Shown here: piece after piece, positions 56,111-64,000 of the stretch
Layout of the letters: every line of letters starts with the position of its first letter
Numbering within the stretch: the stretch's first letter is position 1
Source: Atriophallophorus winterbourni
Lineage: Eukaryota; Platyhelminthes; Trematoda; Plagiorchiida; Microphallidae
Assembly (NCBI GenBank): GCA_013407085.1
Contig: JACCGJ010000335.1
Span: 1 to 64,000, forward strand
Length of the DNA: 64,000 nucleotides
Direction of reading: 5' to 3'
Made by a program: the position numbers and the translations under genes
The notes under the pieces: generated by a model
What the model was told of the DNA's origin: nothing
The model's database searches: none
Seen by the model: only the letters and a program-made list of their open reading frames with translations

Positions 56111-56560
56111 GTGATTTTCGACACGTGGTTCCGGCGTTATGAAGATATATTCCGAATAGACCTCAAGGACCTGGGAGATTACTGCAAAGTTCGAATGCTG
56201 TTGCGTAAATTAGGTGCACCGGAATTAGACAAATATTGCAATTTAACTCTTCCTCAGAACCCACGTGACCGTCCATTCGAAGAGATAACCGAATCGCTCA
56301 AGCAATGTTTTGGTGATCAATCATCTTTATTCAGTATTCGTTACCGCTGTCTTAATTTCGTCATGAATGAAACAACTGATTTTGTGACACATATCGGAGA
56401 TGTTAATAGAGAGTGTGAACGCTTCAAATTGCGCTCACTGACTGACGATCAATTTAAATTTCTCATTTTTATCAGCAGTCTGCGATGCTCGCAGATGGCC
56501 TTGGATATTGTTGGAAGACTAGGCAAAGTTGACTTTGAAGCCGAATGCGAACTCCACGTT
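56111..56560 (+). pseudogene. Gypsy D gag
   Basis: A capsid-like protein (FDTWFRRYEDIFRIDLKDLG, VRMLLRKLGAPELDKYC, FVTHIGDVNRECERFKL) without zinc knuckles. A stop splits the leader from the ATG near 55954. The frame runs directly into the segment just ahead of RT, so about 1 kb of gag end and protease has been deleted. Confidence 0.8.
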
Positions 56561-57345
56561 TTGACCAAACGCCCTGTACCGTACGCTCTTTTGGGAAGCG
56601 TCAACAAAAACTTGTCAGACTGCAAGCTGCCGGAGTAATCAGACCCGTCAACTACTCAGCATGGGCAGCACCAATTGTGATTGTCAAAAAACCGAATGAT
56701 AGTCTGAGAGTTTGTGCAGATTATTCGACTGGTCTCAATGCATCCTTGGCAGATCATCAATACCCACTACCTTTCCCTGAGGATCTCTTCGCCAGATTAA
56801 ATGGTGGTCAGCGTTTTGCAAACTGGTCCTATAGGAAGCTTATCTTCAGATTGAGGTCACTGGAGAATCAAGAGAGCTATTAACCATCAACACTCACCAT
56901 GGGCTCTTCGAGTACCAACGCTTGCCGTTTGGTGTCAAGACTGCACCTGCTATCTTCCAACAGATCATGGATACCGTGCTCCAAGGTTTACCCTATGCTG
57001 CTGCCTATCTCGACGATATAATTATATAAATGTAGATGAACTACATGATCGTATAAAGGAAGTTCTCAAACGCGTAAACAAATATGGCTTCCGTTTACAG
57101 GGCCCAAAAATGTGAATTTTTCATGGAGTCTATTAGATATCTCCGATTTATCATTAATCATCATGGTCGACCCTCGGACCCATCAAACATTGATGCAATT
57201 CAGAATATGCCAACTCCACATGATACCCAAACATTGCGATCATTCATCGGGTTGGTCAGCCACTATGGCGAATTTTCAACATCAATGCACAAATTACGCG
57301 GCCCTCTCAATAATCTACTGAAGAAGGATGTTCCTTGGATATAGT
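56561..57345 (+). pseudogene. Gypsy D reverse transcriptase
   Basis: Decayed RT in three frames: [52 protein letters not shown], the YLDDIII box near 57010 followed by a stop, then CEFFMESIRYLRFIINHHGR. Confidence 0.85.
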
Positions 57346-57371
57346 CAGAAGAGACCCAACAAGCTTTCGAG

Positions 57372-58734
57372 ATGATGACGTCAATGCTGACTTCACACCT
57401 ATTACTGACACATAACGACCCAAGGCTCCCAAGCATTCTAGCCTCGGACGCTTCCAGCTACGGTATTGGTGCAGTTATCTCACATGTCTTCAAGGATGGA
57501 ACCGAGAAAGCCATTGCTCACGCAGTACGATCACTCACCTCAGCTAAACGGAATTACAGCCAAATCGAGAAAGAGGCGCTCGCCATCATCTTCGCGGTCA
57601 AGAAATTTCATAAGATCCTATACGGCTGGAAATTCACACTGCTGACAGACAATAAACCGTTGCTTGCTATTTTGCATCAAAAAGGGCATTCCTGTCTACA
57701 CAGCAAACAGGCTACAGCGATGGTCAACCATCCTGCTGGGCTATAATTTCGACATAAAGTACATCTCCACCGGGAAAATCGGACAAGCGGATGCACTCTC
57801 AAGACTGATAACAGAAAACACTATAGAAGAAGACATGGTAGCCCAAACAACTCTGGATGCTGACGTCAGTTGTTTACTTTCCACCACTATGATGAAACTG
57901 CCGGTAACAGTTGACCAAATTCGAGATGCAACATTAGAAGACCCCGTACTCCAAAAGGTATTTGAATACCACAAATCCAGATGGCCAATATCTGTACAAG
58001 ACCCAGAACTACAACAATTCCGACATCGTCAGAATTCCCTTTCAATCGTGGACGGGTGTCTCATGTTTTCGGATAGAGTGGTAATTCCAAAGAAACTCCG
58101 TTCGACAGTACTCAAACAATTCCACACAAGTCATCCCGGGATAAATCGTATGAAGGCGCTAGCGCGCAGCTTCGTGTACTGGCCCCTTATGGATTCACAC
58201 ATTGAGAACCTGGTTAGCTCGTGTTCTAAATGTCAATCGGCATTAAAATCACCGACAAAGTGTGAACCACACCCATGGCCCAATCCCACAGAACCCTGGT
58301 CAAGAATTCACTTGGATTTCGCGGGCCCACTGAACGGAATATCGTATCTCCTACTGGTGGACTCACACAGCAAATGGCCAGAAGTTTTCCCTCTCACCAA
58401 CACAACAACTCGGACGACAATCAAAAAGCTGCAAGAAACGTTCGCTAGATTTGGTTATCCAAAGACATTGGTGACCGATAATGGAAGCCAATTTACGTCG
58501 AATGAGTTCGGCTCATTTTGCCGACAACATGGTATGAAGCACATCCGCACACCGCCATATCACCCACAATCGAACGGACAAGTGGAGAGGTTTGTGGACA
58601 CTTTCAAGCGAGCAATGCTCAAAGCAGCGGGGGAAGGGAATACGGAAGACGTTCTGCAGAATGTTTTGATGTTCTACCGAATCACACCTAATCCTAATGT
58701 ACCTGGAGCCATATCACCTACGAAGTCATGCTAA
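57372..58734 (+). pseudogene. Gypsy D RNase H and integrase
   Basis: RNase H: LASDASSYGIGAVISHVF, EKEALAIIFAVKKF, LLTDNKPLL. After a frame change at 57680-57740 the integrase frame (to 58734) has a zinc head (FHTSHPGINRMKALARSFVY, CSKCQS) and a full D,D,E core (IHLDFAGPLNG, LVTDNGSQFTSNEF, NGQVERFVDTF). Confidence 0.88.
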
Positions 58735-59235
58735 GGCAAACACCGAAAACCATCTTCGATCTCATGCGTCCAAATACGGTGGAGCATACCGATAAAAATA
58801 TTGGAATGGATCCCAATACAATATACATAATGGTGCAAAACCCCGTAAATTTATGGTCAGACAAAATGTCCTCGCCAAGGATTACCGTGGTGATTAGATG
58901 AAATGGACCGCAGGGATCGTTAGCAAGATCGTGGGCCACGTTTGTTACGAGATAATGGTTGGAAAAGAAACATGGGTACGACATGCAAACCAACTAAGGG
59001 CGTCAGGTGCAAAATGGAATTCTCCAAGTATGCAGGAAACTCCATTGGAAATCCTACTGGGTGAATTCAACCTCAAGAGCCCAGAAAAGAGAAAGCCAAT
59101 GGGAGAAGATCCCCTCGAATTAATTCACCGGAATGCAGACAAAGAAGACGGACAGATCGAATACGTGTTCCAGTAACCCGCCTGCATGTGAATCCAAAAC
59201 AGAAGTCATACGACAGCCAAGCTCAAATGGGGAGT
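58735..59235 (+). pseudogene. Gypsy D integrase C-terminal tail and polypurine tract
   Basis: The frame at 58898-59176 continues the integrase tail (WTAGIVSKIVGHVCYEIMVG, VRHANQLR) after a frameshift. An A/G-rich stretch lies just before the 3' LTR. Confidence 0.75.
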
Positions 59236-59459
59236 TGTTAGAAGGGCATCCTCTGTCGTACAGACAGTGAACGAACTATCGATTAATCGACCAATCAAGA
59301 TCGATTGTGAGTTTCAACTGTGATTTTTACTCACTGTGATCTTCGCACACTTGATCACTTGTGATAATCTTTGCATTCGGTGAATAGACGAGTTGAGTGA
59401 CGGTTGTGTTATTTCTGATCACACGGAGGGGCCAACAATAGTACAGCACAGACATAACA
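59236..59459 (+). repeat. Gypsy D 3' LTR
   Basis: 224 bp, beginning TGTTAGAAGGGC and ending GACATAACA; aligns end to end with 55706-55929. Confidence 0.88.
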
Positions 59460-59575
59460 CCAAAAAAGTGATGACTGAAATTGGGAACCTGTGTCAGTGT
59501 TAATAGTGTTTGGTACACTAAAGTTGCTGATCCAATGTTGAACGAAACAATCGATTGGAATAGGTTTGGGACCGA
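59460..59575 (-). pseudogene. Gypsy C integrase core, upstream half
   Basis: The minus strand encodes FVQHWISNFSVPNTINTDTG then SQFQSSLF, the second catalytic Asp region. It breaks off exactly at Gypsy D's edge and resumes in phase at 55700 when one copy of the 5-bp duplication is discounted. Confidence 0.82.
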
Positions 59576-59690
59576 TCATGTATTCATAATGCAAGGAAAT
59601 TTGAGTGCAATCGGTTAGAGTGGTTTTTGGGTAACGTGTCACTTCTGACACAGAAGCTTTGTCAGACCAAGTGTGATAGTCAGGACAGGG
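59576..59690 (-). mobile_element. Penelope-like terminal repeat fragment with degenerate hammerhead
   Basis: 59630-59669 on the minus strand reads TGGTCTGACAAAGCTTCTGT... and GTGACACGTTACC. The CTGACGA box has lost its G and the GAAA box is GACA. The downstream bases (CTCTAACCGATT...) match those after the hammerhead remnant at 62305. It abuts the Gypsy C integrase. Confidence 0.65.
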
Positions 59691-59764
59691 AACATGACTA
59701 AGTAGCATTCGACCCACAACCAATTTGAAAATGTATGATTACCCAGCTCAGTGCTGGATAAGAG

Positions 59765-60060
59765 TTCTTCACAAGGTTTTTTCATTATATTCTTTGGTAT
59801 ACTTGCTGTTGAGCAAGAGTACTCTGCATTTCGAAGCATTCAGTGGAATTTCGTTGTCTAGGGACCAGGTGTAAATTATATCGAGATCCCGTTGCAGTTT
59901 CTGCGTGTCGGCTGTGGAGTTTATTTTGCGCCAAGTCTTTGCGTCATCCGCAAAAATAAGCACCGACTACTGCGCTAGAATAGGCAAGTCGTTTATATAT
60001 ATATATATATATTATATATATAAATAAAAACAAAAGCGGTCCAAGGAGTTATCCTGATTG
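59765..60060 (-). pseudogene. LINE RT fragment (YADD region)
   Basis: The minus strand reads LIFADDAKTWRKINS, LQRDLDIIYTWSLDNEIPLN and ASKCRVLLL. It is an inverted duplicate of the segment at 61197-61370 on the + strand. A (TA)n run lies inside it at 59994-60020. Confidence 0.8.
59994..60022 (+). repeat. (TA)n microsatellite
   Basis: Alternating TA run broken once (TATATATATATATATATT then ATATATATA). Confidence 0.85.
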
Positions 60061-60061
60061 G

Positions 60062-60380
60062 ACACCCCGGGCAGCTATCCCACGCACCATCTCAAAACGC
60101 AAAATCCACTCTTCATTGAACCTACAAGCTAGCAACGGTACTTGAATAACTACAAACGGCGAACGATCACTCTCTATAGACCTCGGTCTGCAAAGTAACA
60201 CTCGATGGATTTTCACTGTTGCCGATGTCAAAACCTTTATCTTTGTAGCCGATTTCCTGCCACACTTTAATCTTTCAGCCAACATGAGTACACGAAAACT
60301 CATTAACAATGTCACAAACATGAACGCCATGATTCATTTGTGTAATCAAACCATACAAACTATTCGAGTTCTGATTGCGA
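60062..60380 (+). pseudogene. Gypsy protease fragment
   Basis: The + strand encodes, with one stop, ISKRKIHSSLNLQASNGT, ERSLSIDLGLQSNTRWIFTV and ADVKTFIFVADFLPHFNLSA. It is homologous to the protease flap and following region of Gypsy A (about 1050-790, minus strand). The catalytic DTG end is missing. Confidence 0.75.
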
Positions 60381-60419
60381 TACTGCACGAAATTAAGCTT
60401 CTCTCATTAGGGAATCTTC

Positions 60420-61590
60420 GGATATCTTCAAACCCTTTGTACACGACACTCTTAGGATGCATGATTCATGGACATTCTTTAAACTCTGACTGCTGCAACC
60501 TGCCAATTCTACACTGGGTGGAATGTCACTCCAACGTTGTTCAAACAAAATTATGACGATGAAGAAAATACGTTCACCCAGTATAGATAATATACACCTA
60601 AACATTTTGTATAATCTTTCTTCCCAGTTGGCTATGCTGACGTCAGACGTGTTCACCATAATGTTTGAGCAGAGCTTTGTGCCAGAAACTTGGAAAGCTG
60701 CCCTGATTAGTTCCATACACAAGGATGGTGGGAAAAAATCCATTAAACTATCGTCCGATAGCTTTATTACCAGTGCTATGAAAAGTACTGGAGTCCATCA
60801 TAGCTGATGCATCGCGAAATCACTTTGAGAATAATATTTCAATATCCGAAGCACAGCATGAATTTAGGAAAAAACGATGTTGTCTGACAAACTTGCTGTT
60901 CACAAAAGAAGCTTGGTCTGAGCTACTTGATGCCGGCAACTCCGCGGACGTGATTTATATCGATTTCTTAAAAGCTTTCGATCGTGTCAATCACCAAATA
61001 CTTTCGTCGAAAATACTCACCTACGGAGTACAGGGTACACTCCATGCATCAATTAAAGATTGGTTGATATCTTTTGAGATGTACGTGAGATTCAAGAATT
61101 TACTATCCGAGTCGATTATAGTTGCCTGTTGTAACCCACAAGGAATTGTCCTCGGACAGGTTTTATTTTAAATATATATAAGCGACGCCTACACTTGTGC
61201 AGTCGTCGGTGCTTATTTTCGTGGATGACGCTAAGTTTCGGCGCCAGATAAACTCCACAGCCGGAATGCAGAACCTGCAACGGGATCTTGATATGATTTA
61301 CAGCTGGTCCCTAGACATTGAAATGCCACTGAATGCATCGAGATGCAGCCTATTGTCGCTAAAAAAGCCATTGGAGAAAATATATTTGTCTAGGTCGTAC
61401 TGTTATTAAACCTGAAATCCTCCGAAAAAGATTTAAGCGTGATCATCCAAACTGATTTAGGAAACTCAACGAAATGTCGAGTCGCTGCCAGCAAAGCCGA
61501 AAGTAACTTGGGCATCATTTTAAGAGTCTTAGGTTAGTTTGACCCCAACATTGTTTGCAAATTGATATCAACCCACATCCGTCCTCATAT
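60420..61590 (+). pseudogene. LINE reverse-transcriptase remnant (+)
   Basis: Ordered pieces: 60560-60810 (SIDNIHLNILYNLSSQLAML, SFVPETWKAALISSIHKDGG) and 60893-61171 (ADVIYIDFLKAFDRVNHQIL, CNPQGIVLGQVLF). 61197-61370 follows (LIFVDDAKFRRQINS, the active-site box with VDD). 61480-61590 has ISTHIRPHIEYA. Several stops are present; the endonuclease is missing. Confidence 0.85.
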
Positions 61591-61594
61591 AGAA

Positions 61595-62100
61595 TATGCT
61601 AATGCAAGTATACGAGTAACGTATACAAGGCGTAGAACGCTCCGTCACTTATTAACACACCTCAAGGATAAAACCCATTCGGGCTGCGCGACGAATTGCG
61701 TATATAAAAGCAACTGCAAGGGTTTCTCTGGAGTATATATCGGGCAAACATCCAGATAACTCAGTACTAGGATATGTGAACACATAAATCGAATCGGTAA
61801 GCAGCCACTCAATTCCAGTGAATATCAATCACCGATTAGAGATTCAGCACTAGCTGAACACGTGTTTTTACAAAGGTCACGCGTTGATCTTGATAAGGTG
61901 GAAGTGATAAGGCGGGGAATAAACAATACATAGAAAGACTTCTCGCTGAGGCGGTTAAGATAACAAAGGCTGGTATGAATACAGTCAATAAAGTGGATGA
62001 GGCTGATATCTCCACAATCTGGCGTCTGGTTCTGCAGAGGATAAACATTAACGTGCGTGACCCCCTATTTTGCACACCGAGTACACAATCGAGCTAATCG
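61595..62100 (+). pseudogene. Penelope-like element GIY-YIG endonuclease end
   Basis: RTLRHLLTHLKDKTHSG then CVYKSNCKGFSGVYIGQTSR is the zinc-linker and GIY-YIG motif of Penelope-like proteins. It is followed, through in-frame stops, by EHINRIG, SALAEHVFLQ, KVEVIRRGI and the LLAEAVKITKAGMN tail. This nuclease nicks the target during insertion. The RT part is absent upstream, where LINE sequence is joined instead. Confidence 0.75.
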
Positions 62101-62430
62101 GTCACCTGATGTCATTCCCACCGGCCAAGACAAAAATATTTGAGGGATTATGCGGCACGTAGGGGTGGTGGTGCTTTAGTTGATATTGATCACGCCTGTC
62201 CATCTTAACTGGCGCAGATTCCACTATTGACCGTGCAGTTCTTAATCAGCTTAGGATTGGTCAGGTAAATTAAACTTATGCTTACTATACGTTCGTACTG
62301 ACTCCCTTGGTCTGACGAAGTTTCTGAGTCATAAGCAAAACGTTACCATTTAACTGCTCTCACCGATTCATTACAAACTTTCTGTTTCATGATTATGATC
62401 CCCTGATCTGTCACGAACATTTTCCATACA
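62101..62430 (+). mobile_element. Penelope-like 3' region and pLTR with hammerhead remnant
   Basis: Directly downstream of the GIY-YIG end. 62305-62348 has CCTTGGT, CTGACGA, a weakened stem II and AAAACGTTACC, where the G of box II is lost. The bases after 62351 match those after the hammerheads at 34841 and 59630. Confidence 0.6.
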
Positions 62431-62690
62431 TTGATTGAAGGACGTGATTCGACGTGATATTGATTTCTCTCATTTGAACTGTGGTTGAAATGGTTTGACT
62501 AGTGATGCAAGTTGCATATTCTCTCATGCTGAATACAGATGAATGAATCGTCGCTAAATCTTCAGCATTTTCTGATGCAGTTGTTGTTAGTCCAGCTGAC
62601 GTGACATGAACGCAACTCCAGGTTATACCTTAGCTTGATCGTTAACAATGCGATAAAGTATTTCGGGGTTGAGCTTTATCATGCGAGATA
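62431..62690. other. Unassigned
   Basis: AT-rich junction sequence with nothing recognised. Confidence 0.3.
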
Positions 62691-64000
62691 TTTCTTCTTT
62701 GAAGTAAAAATTGTCTTGGATGAAATTTTTTTTACTTTGTTCCCCAGAAAAAAGAATGTTTCCCATGTTTATGATGATGGGTTTTGCCGATGGTGATTAC
62801 AAGCAGTTTCGTACTTTTGACCACGAGTTCGGGTTATTAGTTTAAATTCGAGGTTTTTTCTTGATTTCCTGAGGGCAAATTCGGAGCTCAGGTCGATTGA
62901 ATTATAGAGATTAGATATCAGCCATAGCCAAAACTCATGTACGTTGCAAGTTTTCGGTTGGCAGTTAATTATGATTTTATGACAATAACTCAAAGTCATG
63001 ATGTTGATAAATCTAACTGTTTTACGGCCATAATTTGTCTTACATCTTCCAACAGATAGTCAAACTAGATCTCGATGTGATGACTTAGTCAAAGTGGACT
63101 TTTGTAAGAAACGTTATCAATGTCGTGTTCATTGCTTGCCAGAACAAGATCTAAGAGTGAAAGCAAATTGGGTCTGACATGGAATGTGGTTATTAAGAGG
63201 AATTTTGTTCAAAAATTCACCGAATACGCGTTGCAGAGAGTGTTTTGGGTGAATGGAATTACTCTGCATATTCGGTAAATTGAAGTTACATAAATTAAAT
63301 ATTCAGAAGTGAATCTGGAAGTACCATGCAAATTCCGTCGAGTAAGGCAATATTGTAAGTTTTTTGTGCAGACGGTGGGCGATATACTATTCCAAAACAC
63401 ACTCTTTGCCGTTATCTAATCGTACTGAGCACCAGAGTGTATCCTGTAACACTATGTCCGGATAGGTAATCTCACGGCACAGAAGGTTTTGGTCATAATA
63501 CAAAGCTAATCCTCATCTCATTTCACTGTCATGGCGAATAAGTGACATTCTAGTTCACTATTTGTTTGGTGAGTATGTAGCCACTTTTCCATTACGGCGA
63601 TGATGTCTGGTGAACATTAAAGCAACACTGCACGCACTTCACTGATTTTGTTTCCGAGTCATTGTGCGTTGGTGTAGATGCACTTCATAGTTGTTATTCT
63701 CAACAAGGATGAGGTGGGGGAAGGAGGCTAGCGGAGTGCAGAATATCTGTTAGGCCGACTCGTCCAGAGTCGGCATCTAAAGGAGTTTTGCTTGCAAGGA
63801 TGCCTGATCGTTTTGAGGTTGTACAATTGGAATACAGTGATCTATAGTATCGACTGAATTTGCTTCTGGCTCGTCAATTACTAATTAACTTGGTGGTGAT
63901 TCTATTGGACTTTGTGGTGCATCTATCTGTCCAATATGAAGTTTCGATCCGCTTGGTCTAATTTCTAGTGGCATTAGTCTGCAGCCATTTTCTCAACGAA
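62690..64000 (-). pseudogene. LINE ORF1 end and endonuclease (runs off window)
   Basis: On the minus strand, 64000-63700 reads with stops LEIRPSGSKLHIGQIDAPQS and IDEPEANSVDTIDHC. At 63690 an endonuclease starts (YTNAQ, LGNKISEVRAVLL, SPDIIAVMEKWLH), then GLALYYDQNLLCREITYPDI and LWCSVRLDNGKECVLE. Towards 62770 only scattered similarity remains (TICWKM..., SRKNLEFKLITRTRGQKYE). The RT half is missing. Confidence 0.75.

Larger units (their letters stand above)
55706..59459 (+). mobile_element. Gypsy D, full-length insertion with two LTRs
   Basis: The 224-bp LTRs (55706-55929 and 59236-59459) both start TGTTAG and are about 90% alike. The 3' LTR ends CATAACA, while the 5' copy ends CATAAAT. 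A purine run (AAATGGGGAG) precedes the 3' LTR. The flanks carry an imperfect 5-bp duplication (CCGAA/CCAAA). Inside are gag, RT, RNase H and integrase pieces with stops and frameshifts. The nucleocapsid and protease are missing. The element splits the integrase of Gypsy C. Confidence 0.85.

Noticed and set aside
60049..60330. 93-codon minus-strand frame
   Set aside because: Antisense of the + strand Gypsy protease fragment; the same antisense frame occurs over the Gypsy A protease.

Overview
The window is eukaryotic and almost certainly from a flatworm, most likely a digenean fluke. Two host genes are present. Both begin with introns of only 34-39 nt and later have introns of up to about 5.5 kb, a layout known from schistosomes and other flukes. 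Everything between and around them is dominated by Ty3/Gypsy, non-LTR (LINE) and Penelope-like retroelements. Species was not determined. No tRNA, rRNA or CRISPR array was seen.

Host genes. (1) DENR, the 40S re-initiation/recycling factor partnering MCT-1, lies on the + strand at 20988-25012. Its five exons give 181 aa, with an AATAAA at 25076; intron 3 carries a decayed LINE. (2) AK7, the ciliary/flagellar adenylate kinase 7, lies on the - strand at 54449-26601. Its 16 exons give about 800 aa: a Rossmann/epimerase-like N-terminal part, an adenylate kinase domain with Walker A GPPASGKT, an acidic linker, a charged helix and a C-terminal Dpy-30 motif. The two genes are convergent, with stops 1.6 kb apart. 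All exon joins were deduced by eye from GT/AG sites, reading phase and family similarity.

Layout. 1-3.2 kb: a - strand Gypsy element (A) whose gag is split by a 616-bp palindromic LTR insertion. 3.2-6.1 kb: two LINE-B copies tail to tail. 6.5-8.1 kb: a + strand LINE with a 594-bp internally deleted LINE derivative inside it. 8.1-9.2 kb: LINE ORF1. 9.2-12.8 kb: a Gypsy element (B) with an intact 1075-aa gag-pol frame. 13.1-18.95 kb: + strand LINE-D interrupted by - strand LINE-E. 19-20.2 kb: LINE and integrase fragments. 21-25 kb: DENR. 23.5-26.4 kb: a cluster of short dispersed repeats. 26.6-54.4 kb: AK7, whose introns hold LINE tails, a Gypsy fragment, a SINE-like element, an LTR-like element and a Penelope terminal repeat with a well preserved hammerhead ribozyme. 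54.7-59.6 kb: a - strand Gypsy integrase split by a complete + strand Gypsy insertion. 59.6-64 kb: a mosaic of Penelope (GIY-YIG and hammerheads), LINE and Gypsy pieces.

Of the transposons, only Gypsy B has a long uninterrupted gag-pol frame; most others carry stops or frameshifts. The most notable structural signals are the hammerhead/Penelope set, the palindromic LTR, and four nested insertions whose target-site duplications can still be read.
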